Shown here: one piece after another, positions 17,813 to 25,495 of the stretch
Layout of the letters: the number at the start of each line of letters is the position of its first letter
Position numbering within the stretch: the first letter of the stretch is position 1
Assembly (NCBI GenBank): GCA_029548565.1
Contig: JAKPNF010000133.1
Coordinates: 1-56,795, forward strand
Length of the DNA: 56,795 nt
Reading direction: 5' to 3'
Source of the DNA: Verrucomicrobiota bacterium
GTDB taxonomy: Bacteria > Verrucomicrobiota > Verrucomicrobiia > Opitutales > JAKPNF01
Made by a program: the position numbers and the translations under genes
The notes under the pieces: model-generated
What the model was told of the DNA's origin: nothing
Database searches by the model: none
What the model saw: only the letters and a program-made list of their open reading frames with translations

Positions 17813-19330
17813 TTATTCTTTCTCGCTGCCGTAGCCGAATAATTTTTCTTCTTTTATCAGGGAGGCGACTGCTTTCGGGACGCTGTTTTCCCAGCCTTGT
17901 TCGCCGCGGCGCAGGCTGCGTAGAATTTCCCAGGAATAGATGCTCAGGTGCCCGTCGTCCACGGCGCCTATCGGCAGAATGAGGCCGTTTTCGCGCAGGT
18001 AGTGGTACAGCGAGCGTAGGTGAGTGGGGAATTGAACGTTGTCTGCCGTGATGAGCATCGCGGCGTTGGCGGACAGGCGTTTGTTGGCCTCGCTGAAGCC
18101 CGCGCGCTGGCGCAGGTATTGACTGAAAATATCCCCGCGCATGGGGTAGACGTACAAGCGTGTGTCGCGCTTGAACAGGCGCCCGCAGGCTTCCAGAATG
18201 CCGCCGGGCAGGTTCTCGTAATATTTTTCGTTGAAGACCTCAAAGAGGTTGTTCAAGCCCATGATCATCGCCACGGGTTGCTGCGTGAAGCGCCGGAAAA
18301 ATTCGCCCAGCCGGTAATATTCGGAAAAATTGGAAATCACCACCGGATAGCCCAGCAAGGTCACGGTGTCCACGCGGGCCAAAAAGTCGTCCATGTCGAG
18401 CTTGCCTTCGGACAGCAGGTTGTTGACGGAAATTTCCAGCACGCGCACGGCCGGCTGCTCGCTTTCGTTGTTGTCGCGGGCGAACTGCGCGCCGGCTTTT
18501 TCGATCATGTCGACATTCAAGTCGGTGATCGGGCGGAACGCGCCGCGCTCGACCAGAACGGGCTTTTTGTGAAACACCTCGGAAGGTTGCAGCACCGCGC
18601 GCTTGGGGCCGAACATGACGGCGTGGGTCAGCCCGTACTGCATGAGTTTGAAGCTCATGGCGCGGTTGTCCAGCTCGCGGAAATCGGGGCCGTGAAATTC
18701 CAGCATGTCCACCTCCACGCGTTCGACGCCGAGGTTGTCCGCCAATGACGGGATGAATTCGTCGGGCTTTTGGCCGAGAAAGAAGGACGCGTAGATGAAG
18801 TTGACGCCGATGATGCCGAGGGCATCTTGCTGCAACTGCGGGGTCTTGTCCCACATGCGCACGTGCAAGATGATGTCGCTGGGGGGCAGTCGCGGGGAGG
18901 ATTGCACGCGCACGCCCATCCAGCCATGGCATTCCTGCGCGCTGTCCGTGCGGCTGCCCACGGCCACGGTGTTGGCGTAGACAAAAAAGCGCGTGTGGTC
19001 GCCTCGGTCGGCGTCCAGGCGCTTGATCAGCAACCCGTACTCGTAGTCGAGCATCTGCATGAGGCGCTCGCGCGAGACGTAGCGCGTGGTTTTGCCGTAC
19101 AGCGCGTCGCTAAAAACCATGTCGTAGGCTGACAGTGATTTGGCGATCGTGCCCGAGGCGCCGCCCGCTTTGAAAAAATGCCGGGCGACTTCCTGCCCCG
19201 CGCCGATCTCCGCGAAGGTGCCGTAGGTGCTGCGCCCCAGGTTAATGGTGAGCGCCTTGCGGTTGGTGGTCAGCAGCTGGGAATGGGAATCCTCGGCCAA
19301 TTGCTCGGCCATTTCGTCGGGTAAGCTCAT
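17813..19330 (-). CDS. Conserved protein of unknown function; relatives often carry nicotinate-nucleotide-adenylyltransferase-like or TonB-receptor names
   Basis: LTTNRKALTINLGRSTYGTFAEIGAGQEVARHFFKAGGASGTIAKSLSAYDMVFSDALYG conserved N-terminus; no signal peptide or barrel; start set at MSLPDEMAEQ because the ORF start at 19384 lies inside a terminator hairpin. Confidence 0.75.
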   Translation of the reverse strand: MSLPDEMAEQLAEDSHSQLLTTNRKALTINLGRSTYGTFAEIGAGQEVARHFFKAGGASGTIAKSLSAYDMVFSDALYGKTTRYVSRERLMQMLDYEYGLLIKRLDADRGDHTRFFVYANTVAVGSRTDSAQECHGWMGVRVQSSPRLPPSDIILHVRMWDKTPQLQQDALGIIGVNFIYASFFLGQKPDEFIPSLADNLGVERVEVDMLEFHGPDFRELDNRAMSFKLMQYGLTHAVMFGPKRAVLQPSEVFHKKPVLVERGAFRPITDLNVDMIEKAGAQFARDNNESEQPAVRVLEISVNNLLSEGKLDMDDFLARVDTVTLLGYPVVISNFSEYYRLGEFFRRFTQQPVAMIMGLNNLFEVFNEKYYENLPGGILEACGRLFKRDTRLYVYPMRGDIFSQYLRQRAGFSEANKRLSANAAMLITADNVQFPTHLRSLYHYLRENGLILPIGAVDDGHLSIYSWEILRSLRRGEQGWENSVPKAVASLIKEEKLFGYGSEKE

Positions 19331-19383
19331 CGTGGATACGTGACTCTCTTTAGGTTCGCGGGGATTTTGAAATTGTGCCTGCA

Positions 19384-19412
19384 AAAAAGCCGCCCTGCAA
19401 GGCGGCTTTTCA
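19384..19412 (-). terminator. Rho-independent (possibly bidirectional) terminator
   Basis: AAAAGCCGCC-CTGCAA-GGCGGCTTTT between two minus-strand genes. Confidence 0.8.
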
Positions 19413-19422
19413 AAGGGGGCGT

Positions 19423-20841
19423 TTACTGCGCGGGCGTTGGCGCCAGGACGCTGGCTGAAAACTCGCCGACGTCGATGGTGGCGTTGGCCGGAAGGTTCAG
19501 CGCCGAGACAGAAGTCTTAAGCAACACCACCGGCGGCAATTCCTTGGGAGGCTCGGGAGCTTTTTCCGCCTCCTGTTCCTGCTGCTCGCGCATGCGCTCC
19601 CTCCAGGTGCGGCCGCGACGGGGCTGCTCCTTGGCTTCTTCCTCCTTCGCTTTTTCCTCGACGGCGGGAGCGGGTACTTGCGGGTCTAGCTTCCACAGCG
19701 TGTTGACGTTGTCGGCCATTTTTTGCGCCAGGGCGCTGCCGCCGTAGGCCAGCAGCAAGAAGTCTCCGTCGCTGAGTTTCACGTCCTCGATCGTGCCCAG
19801 TGCGCTTTTGAGCAACACGGAGCATTCGCGTGCCAGTTGCGAGGCGGGGGTCTTGAAAGAGAACTGAGAAATAATGTTCGCCTTGGGATCGGGCAGATAG
19901 CGCATGAAGTCGGCCTTGTCGCCCAGCGCGGCATCGATATCCGCGGGCGTTTTTCCCGGCTCCGCGATCTGGTAGGTTTCCTCGTGGATGATCTGCCACG
20001 ACTTCAAGTCAACGGCGCGCACGCTCAGTAGGGCGGCGGCGTTGGCCCGCTCGATAATTTCCACCACGATGACGCCGAGCTTGCGGTCGGTTCCCTGCGG
20101 GATGACGGCGCCTTCCGGAATGAGCACCATATCGTCGTCGACCTGCTGGCAGGTGAATTTTTTGACGAGGATCAGCGAGAAGACATCGGTGTCGGCTTTG
20201 CCAAAGGCGCCCACAAGGTCTTTCGTTTTCGCTTCGTCGGCCTGATAGCTCTTGCCCGTCCATTTCAGGACACTGCCAAAATAAAGGGTCTTGTAATCCA
20301 GCGCGTGCAGCCCTTTCAAAAAGGCGCCGGCTGTCTCGTCACGGAATTGCTCCCATTCGATGGGGGCGATGGCCGATTTCGTGTAAACGTATTGCGGCCC
20401 GGCCTTTTCGATTTCGTCGGCCCTTTTCTGGGCGGCCATGCGCAGTTCCTGCAGTTTGGCCTGGGCGGCTTCCGCCTGTTCGTTGGCCTTCGCCATCATG
20501 TCCTGACCACGGCGGCGCGCGCCCTCGAGGTCGCCATTGATGCCGCCGGTTTCCCTGCGGTTGAGCAAAAATTCGGCCGAGCGTTTGTCGGCGTCAACCT
20601 TTTTGAGCTGCGTCATGGCATGGTCCCACTCGCGCTTTTGGGTGGCGTCGAGCAACTGGTAAACCTGCGCGTCCGAGAGCTTCAGGACGATCTCCTCCTC
20701 CACCGAGCCTCCCCGCCACGACGAGTCGTCGCCACGGCGCACATCGCCGCCGAGGCCGCCGCGATAAGGCTGGCGCGCGGCATTCAGGACATTGGCGCAT
20801 ATCACCAATACGCACAGAATCGAAAACAAGACTTTATTCAT
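19423..20841 (-). CDS. Secreted protein of unknown function with coiled-coil and charged C-terminal region
   Basis: Signal peptide MNKVLFSILCVLVICANVLNA from ATG 20841; Glu/Lys/Ala-rich segments; no recognised domain. Confidence 0.6.
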   Translation of the reverse strand: MNKVLFSILCVLVICANVLNAARQPYRGGLGGDVRRGDDSSWRGGSVEEEIVLKLSDAQVYQLLDATQKREWDHAMTQLKKVDADKRSAEFLLNRRETGGINGDLEGARRRGQDMMAKANEQAEAAQAKLQELRMAAQKRADEIEKAGPQYVYTKSAIAPIEWEQFRDETAGAFLKGLHALDYKTLYFGSVLKWTGKSYQADEAKTKDLVGAFGKADTDVFSLILVKKFTCQQVDDDMVLIPEGAVIPQGTDRKLGVIVVEIIERANAAALLSVRAVDLKSWQIIHEETYQIAEPGKTPADIDAALGDKADFMRYLPDPKANIISQFSFKTPASQLARECSVLLKSALGTIEDVKLSDGDFLLLAYGGSALAQKMADNVNTLWKLDPQVPAPAVEEKAKEEEAKEQPRRGRTWRERMREQQEQEAEKAPEPPKELPPVVLLKTSVSALNLPANATIDVGEFSASVLAPTPAQ

Positions 20842-21015
20842 AGAGATAAATAGAAAACGGTTTGTTAGTGGGGGGGGCTTTCCCACGGCTAAGTGGAAAG
20901 TTTTTATATAAAGGCATGCAGGGTAAAGATGCAAGAAATATTAGCACCTGCGAGGCAGGAAATAACCGGGTTCACACACTTGTAACGTGGCTATTTTTAT
21001 GTGGATAAAAAAGCG

Positions 21016-22047
21016 CTACTCGCAGTTGGGACGGGCGATGACTCCCGCAAAAGGCTCTGTTGCAAAGGGAAGGGGGGCATTCGCGCCGCCCAGATGCGCC
21101 TCGCACACGTCGAACAGCTCGCGCGCGTTTTTTGTCGTGCGCATGGCCTTTAAAAAATTGCCGTGCGCGTCGATACTTTGGCCGACAAAATTCAGAAATT
21201 TCTTCACCCGCCCCAAGCGCACGGATTCGGGGTGCCGCGCGTTGCTAAGCTGTTCCCAGATTTCGTGCACGTAGGCGTGCACATCCGCCAGGGTCGGCTC
21301 GAAGACGCGGGAGCCTTCGGACAGCTCGCGGATTTGCCGGAAAATCCAGGGATTCCTCAAGGCCGAGCGCCCGATCATGACGCCCGTGCAATTCGTGTGC
21401 GCGCGCACCCAGGCGGCCTTGGCGGCGCTCGTGATGTCGCCATTGGCCACGACGCGGATGTTTGTTAGCCGCGTGGCGGCACGGGCGATTTTTTCGTAAT
21501 CAACCGCCCCGCGATACAGCGCGCGCACGCTACGGGCATGCAGGGTAAACATATCGATGCCGCTGGCCTCAACAATGTCCAGCAACCGCTCAAAATCGTC
21601 CGCGTTTTCAAAGCCCACGCGCGTTTTTATACTCAGGTGCCCCGTGTAATTTTCGCGCAGCGCCGTCAAAATTTCTTTGATCCTTCCCAAATCGCTCAGC
21701 AGCCCGCCGCCGACATTTTTGCGGTAGACCTTTGGGGCGGGGCAGCCGAGATTCAAATCAATGCCCGCGATGGGGCGCGTTTCCAGCGCGCGGATGGTGG
21801 CGACAAGGTTTTCAATGTCGTGCCCGAGCAGTTGCGCGATGATGGGTCGGCCGGTTTCATTGCGCTCGATGCACTCAAGAATATGCGCCTCCGGCCGGCT
21901 GCCGGCGTACACGCGGAAATATTCCGTCATGAAAAAATCAGGCGCCCCTTTTTGGCTGATCAGCCGCATGAACGCGTGGTCGGTGACGTCCTGCATGGGT
22001 GCCAGCGCACTGGGGCACGGCGGCAGATTTGGCGCGAGCGCTCGCAT
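21016..22047 (-). CDS. dus: tRNA-dihydrouridine synthase
   Basis: LAPMQDVTDHAFMRL, GIDLNLGCPAPKVYRKNVGGGLL, TRVGFE, VVANGDI, GVMIGRSALRNPWIF. Confidence 0.92.
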   Translation of the reverse strand: MRALAPNLPPCPSALAPMQDVTDHAFMRLISQKGAPDFFMTEYFRVYAGSRPEAHILECIERNETGRPIIAQLLGHDIENLVATIRALETRPIAGIDLNLGCPAPKVYRKNVGGGLLSDLGRIKEILTALRENYTGHLSIKTRVGFENADDFERLLDIVEASGIDMFTLHARSVRALYRGAVDYEKIARAATRLTNIRVVANGDITSAAKAAWVRAHTNCTGVMIGRSALRNPWIFRQIRELSEGSRVFEPTLADVHAYVHEIWEQLSNARHPESVRLGRVKKFLNFVGQSIDAHGNFLKAMRTTKNARELFDVCEAHLGGANAPLPFATEPFAGVIARPNCE

Positions 22048-22053
22048 TTTTGG

Positions 22054-22497
22054 TCAGCCGTTTTTGGGCTGTATTTTTTTGAGCGTGTCCGTCATGTCGG
22101 GCAGCGAGTTCATCACGGACAAGGCGCAGTAAACGGGGCTGTCTGTCAGCAGCGCCAGCGCGATCGCGTCGGAGGGCCGCGCGTCCAACTCCACGACCTT
22201 GCGGGCCACTTCGTTTTTCATCTGCAAAATCAGCCGTGCGTGAAAGACGTTGTCCTTGACGCTGTGGATGACCGCGCGCTCGAGCGTCGCGTCGAAGCCC
22301 CGCAGCACATCGCGCAGCAGGCGGTGGGTGTCGGGCCGAGGCGGAGGAGGGCCTTGCAAGGCGCCGGAAATCGCGGCGAAGGCGTGCTTGTCCACATGCA
22401 TGACAAAGCAGCGCTTCTTGTCGCCCAAAAACAACGCGTACACGCGTTGCCCGGCCTTGGCCCCGCGGATGAAAATCTGAGTGTACTGCGCCTGCAT
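22054..22497 (-). CDS. Bifunctional nuclease family protein (DUF151)
   Basis: TLERAVIHSVKDNVFHARLILQ...VVELDARPSDAIALALLTDSPVY is the DUF151 signature; start at CAT 22495-22497. Confidence 0.85.
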   Translation of the reverse strand: MQAQYTQIFIRGAKAGQRVYALFLGDKKRCFVMHVDKHAFAAISGALQGPPPPRPDTHRLLRDVLRGFDATLERAVIHSVKDNVFHARLILQMKNEVARKVVELDARPSDAIALALLTDSPVYCALSVMNSLPDMTDTLKKIQPKNG

Positions 22498-22573
22498 CTT
22501 CCTATTAAAACAGCAGCGCCCTGGTGCGCGCAAGCTTGCGCTTTGGCCGGGGGCGGCGTAGCATTTTTCACAG

Positions 22574-23122
22574 ATGGCGCAACCACACACACACAGGCAG
22601 CCAAACTTGTATCTGGCAGGTTTCATGGGCACGGGCAAAAGCGCGCTCGGGCGCAAGCTCGCCGAGCACTGGCGCATGCGCTACATAGACGCCGACGCGG
22701 CCATCGAGCAGCTCGAGAAAAAAACAATTTCCGAAATTTTCGAACAGGAAGGTGAGGCCGCTTTCCGGCAAAAGGAAAAAACTTTTTTGGAATCGGGGCA
22801 CCCCGCACACGGCTGCGTAATCTCGCTGGGCGGCGGCGCCGTTTGTCAGGAGGGCGTCATCGAACTGCTCAGGCAAAAAGGCGTGCTGTTGTGCCTGTTC
22901 GCCTCGCCTGAAACGATTCTGGCGCGCACTCGCCATTGCACGCATCGCCCGCTATTAAACGTGCCAGACCCCCGCGCGCGTATAGAAGAACTTTTAGCGC
23001 AGCGCGAGCCATGCTACAAGCGCGCGGGCATAGGCGTGTTGACCGATGGGCGCAGCATGGCGGAGTTAGTCCAGCACATCGACCGCATTTACCGCGGCGA
23101 ACTCAAACGCTTCGAGCTTTAA
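22574..23122 (+). CDS. aroK: Shikimate kinase
   Basis: NLYLAGFMGTGKSALGRKLAE (P-loop), YIDADAAIE, VISLGGGAVCQ. Confidence 0.92.
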   Translation: MAQPHTHRQPNLYLAGFMGTGKSALGRKLAEHWRMRYIDADAAIEQLEKKTISEIFEQEGEAAFRQKEKTFLESGHPAHGCVISLGGGAVCQEGVIELLRQKGVLLCLFASPETILARTRHCTHRPLLNVPDPRARIEELLAQREPCYKRAGIGVLTDGRSMAELVQHIDRIYRGELKRFEL

Positions 23123-23619
23123 TTGGCGGTTGCCACAAAGTCGTCAAACTCCAGCGTTCCTTTTCCGGCGCATATGTTCACCATCAGATTGATGGTTTTG
23201 ACGCCCTTGCAATCGTAGGACAGCGAGCACTCGATCCACTCGCCGGTCTTTTCGAGTTTAAAGTTTTCGATGGTGTGCTCCTTTTTTTCACGCGAGCGCA
23301 GTTGCACTTCGATGGGGCCTTTTTCGGCGCTTAGCGGGGCGAATTTTTCGTTGGCACGCATACGCCAGGAGAGGGTCAGTTTTTCCTTTTCCCCGTCCAG
23401 CACGATTTGCTGGCCGAAGGATTTGGGCTGTCTGCCCAGCTCGACCGCGTAGACTTTGTTTGCCTTGTTTTGCCGGTCGTTGACCGCGCGCCCGCTGCCT
23501 TGCCAAATAATGGGATTGGCGCTGAAGTCGCCGTTTTGCAATAGCGCGGCGGTGGCTTGCTCGTCGCCGCAGACTATCAGCGGGCACAGGCACAACAGAG
23601 GTAAAAGTGTCGCTTTCAT
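23119..23619 (-). CDS. Small secreted CBM4/9-like protein (paralog of 23755-24240)
   Basis: Signal peptide; LLQNGDFSANPIIWQGSGRAVND...GTLEFDDFVATAN. Confidence 0.6.
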   Translation of the reverse strand: MKATLLPLLCLCPLIVCGDEQATAALLQNGDFSANPIIWQGSGRAVNDRQNKANKVYAVELGRQPKSFGQQIVLDGEKEKLTLSWRMRANEKFAPLSAEKGPIEVQLRSREKKEHTIENFKLEKTGEWIECSLSYDCKGVKTINLMVNICAGKGTLEFDDFVATAN

Positions 23620-23702
23620 ACTAACTACGACACGCCCAAAGCGGGGAAGTTCGCCAATTTCTGCAAAAAAGAAAAAAACGAAGTGCTTTGTTTTTAATCA
23701 CG

Positions 23703-23731
23703 AAAAAGGCCACCTCGAAAAAGGCGGCCTT
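23703..23731 (-). terminator. Rho-independent terminator
   Basis: Minus strand AAGGCCGCCT-TTTTCG-AGGTGGCCTTTTTCG (one G-U), 3' of the 23755-24240 gene. Confidence 0.65.
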
Positions 23732-23754
23732 CGGTTAAGGAAAAACAAGCGCGT

Positions 23755-24240
23755 TTACTTTGCTATCGCGGCGAAGTCGTCAAATTCCAGAGTGCCGCGG
23801 CCATCGGGGCTCCAGAATGAAAAGGCGATGGACTTGTAACCTTCGCAGGCAATGGGATAGGTGTAAGTGCGCCACACCTTTTTTTCAGTCACCATTATCT
23901 GGCGGGAGTAGCTAGGCTCACCGGGCGCGCTGAACCGCATTTCCAGCAGCGGCAAATCCGGGTTGCCCGCCGCATAATCCTCCGAGGCGCGCACACGGAA
24001 ACTTACGACCAGCACCTTTTGTTTGCCGTTGAGCGAGATGGTCTGCGAAAAACTCTTGAGCTTTGGCCCCAGCGGCATCGCCCAGACTTTGTTATCCGTC
24101 TTGCCATTTTCAGCCATGACACGGCCGTCGCCCTTCCAACCGCCGGATTTTTCAAGGTCGCCATTGCGAAACAGATTCTCCTGTCCCGCCAATGGCAGCA
24201 GGCAAAAGGCCAGAAGAACAAGCATGGGTTTCGTTTTCAT
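23755..24240 (-). CDS. Small secreted CBM4/9-like protein (paralog of 23119-23619)
   Basis: Signal peptide; LFRNGDLEKSGGWKGDGRVMAENGKTDNKVWAMPLG...GTLEFDDFAAIAK. Confidence 0.6.
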   Translation of the reverse strand: MKTKPMLVLLAFCLLPLAGQENLFRNGDLEKSGGWKGDGRVMAENGKTDNKVWAMPLGPKLKSFSQTISLNGKQKVLVVSFRVRASEDYAAGNPDLPLLEMRFSAPGEPSYSRQIMVTEKKVWRTYTYPIACEGYKSIAFSFWSPDGRGTLEFDDFAAIAK

Positions 24241-24340
24241 GCCCCCATTATGCGTTATGAGTACACAAAATCAAGTATTTTTACAGACGCGCTGGATTTC
24301 TGTAAATGGCTATGAATCTGTCGCCTAACTGTAACACATC

Positions 24341-24769
24341 CTAGGCGTGAGCGCGGCTTTGGCGCACCATGAGCTTGGCGCCTTGCACGGCGGCCTCTAT
24401 GCTACCGGACAGATCTTGCATCGATAGCAAAATGTGGCTGCGCAAACTCCAGGCCTGCGGGTTGCGCTCGTCGCGGAAAATGGCGCGCGCGCTGTCTTTG
24501 AGCGCTCCCGTAAAGTCGCCCGTAAAATACCTGGCCAAGGCGCGGCGCAGGTAGTTGTCGGCCTTATGCGGCTCGCGGGCAATGCGCCGGGTCAAATCCT
24601 CGATGGCGCGGTCGGCCCCGCCTATCCACACGAGGCTCTGTGCCAGCGCGTCGTCCGGCGCGCCGTTCAAAAAACGATGCATACCCGCGACTTTCGGCGG
24701 TTGCACTACTTTGGCATAAGCCCCCGGCAAAACGGCGGCGGCGGCGAACATACAAACTGTCTTTTTCAT
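24341..24769 (-). CDS. Secreted TPR-like protein
   Basis: Signal peptide; AIEDLTRRIAREPHKADNYLRRALARYFTGDFTGALKDSARAIFRDERNPQAW TPR-like. Confidence 0.55.
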   Translation of the reverse strand: MKKTVCMFAAAAVLPGAYAKVVQPPKVAGMHRFLNGAPDDALAQSLVWIGGADRAIEDLTRRIAREPHKADNYLRRALARYFTGDFTGALKDSARAIFRDERNPQAWSLRSHILLSMQDLSGSIEAAVQGAKLMVRQSRAHA

Positions 24770-24904
24770 TACTGCACTTTCAAAACGGCGGGGCAGTCTG
24801 ATTAAAAGAACGTTTCCGGTATGTAAGCAGAAAGCGGTTTTTGAAAACCTGATTTCGTAGGCGATTATGGACGGCGCTGCGGCTGATTACAATCAAAAGA
24901 ATCA

Positions 24905-25429
24905 TCAGTTCGGCGGAATTTCCGGCACGAGCTTGTCCAGCTGCACGCGCAGGGTCTCGGGGAGGTTTTGCGGGTCGACGGGCGGCCAGTACTGGTTTTG
25001 GCCAAACAGCAGCAGTTCGCCGCGTACGGCGAGTTTTTTTCGTTGCTCGTCGTACCACACTTTGCACACGTAGGTGTGGCCGTCGTCGGGGTTGATGACC
25101 GTGCCGCGGTAGTGCCGGCCGTTTCCGGGTTTTAAATTCCAGATGAAATCCAGGCCGACTAGCAGGGGCTTGCCCTTGATCCCCTTGGCGCGCTCGGTGG
25201 CGTTTTCGGCCGTTTCGCTTAGCTTGCCCGTTTTGTCGTCGTAAATGGCGATCATGCGGCAGAAAAAAAGCCCGTCGTGCCCGTAGACGACTGCTATACT
25301 TTGGGGCGTGCCGCGGTTGTCCGTGATCTGCCAAAAACCCTCAATGGGCGCAGGGGCAGCGCGCGCCACAGCGCAGCCCAGCGCAAAAAGCAGACAGAAA
25401 AATAAACGCGCACGCATACAGACAAGCAA
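24905..25429 (-). CDS. DUF2147-like secreted protein
   Basis: IEGFWQITDNRG...GKPLLVGLDFIWNLKPGNGRHYRGTVINPDDGHTYVCKVWYDEQRKKLAVRGEL. Confidence 0.7.
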   Translation of the reverse strand: MLVCMRARLFFCLLFALGCAVARAAPAPIEGFWQITDNRGTPQSIAVVYGHDGLFFCRMIAIYDDKTGKLSETAENATERAKGIKGKPLLVGLDFIWNLKPGNGRHYRGTVINPDDGHTYVCKVWYDEQRKKLAVRGELLLFGQNQYWPPVDPQNLPETLRVQLDKLVPEIPPN

Positions 25430-25495
25430 TAATGCCGTTTATTGTAACGCCCCTGCGCGTTTTTGACGAGAACGCTTTGTTCGGGGAATTTTTAC

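Noticed and set aside
20842-21015. Short hairpins (CTTTCCCAC...GTGGAAAG; CCTGC-GAG-GCAGG) as a riboswitch
   Set aside because: Stems are short and match no known riboswitch consensus; could be a weak terminator or random.
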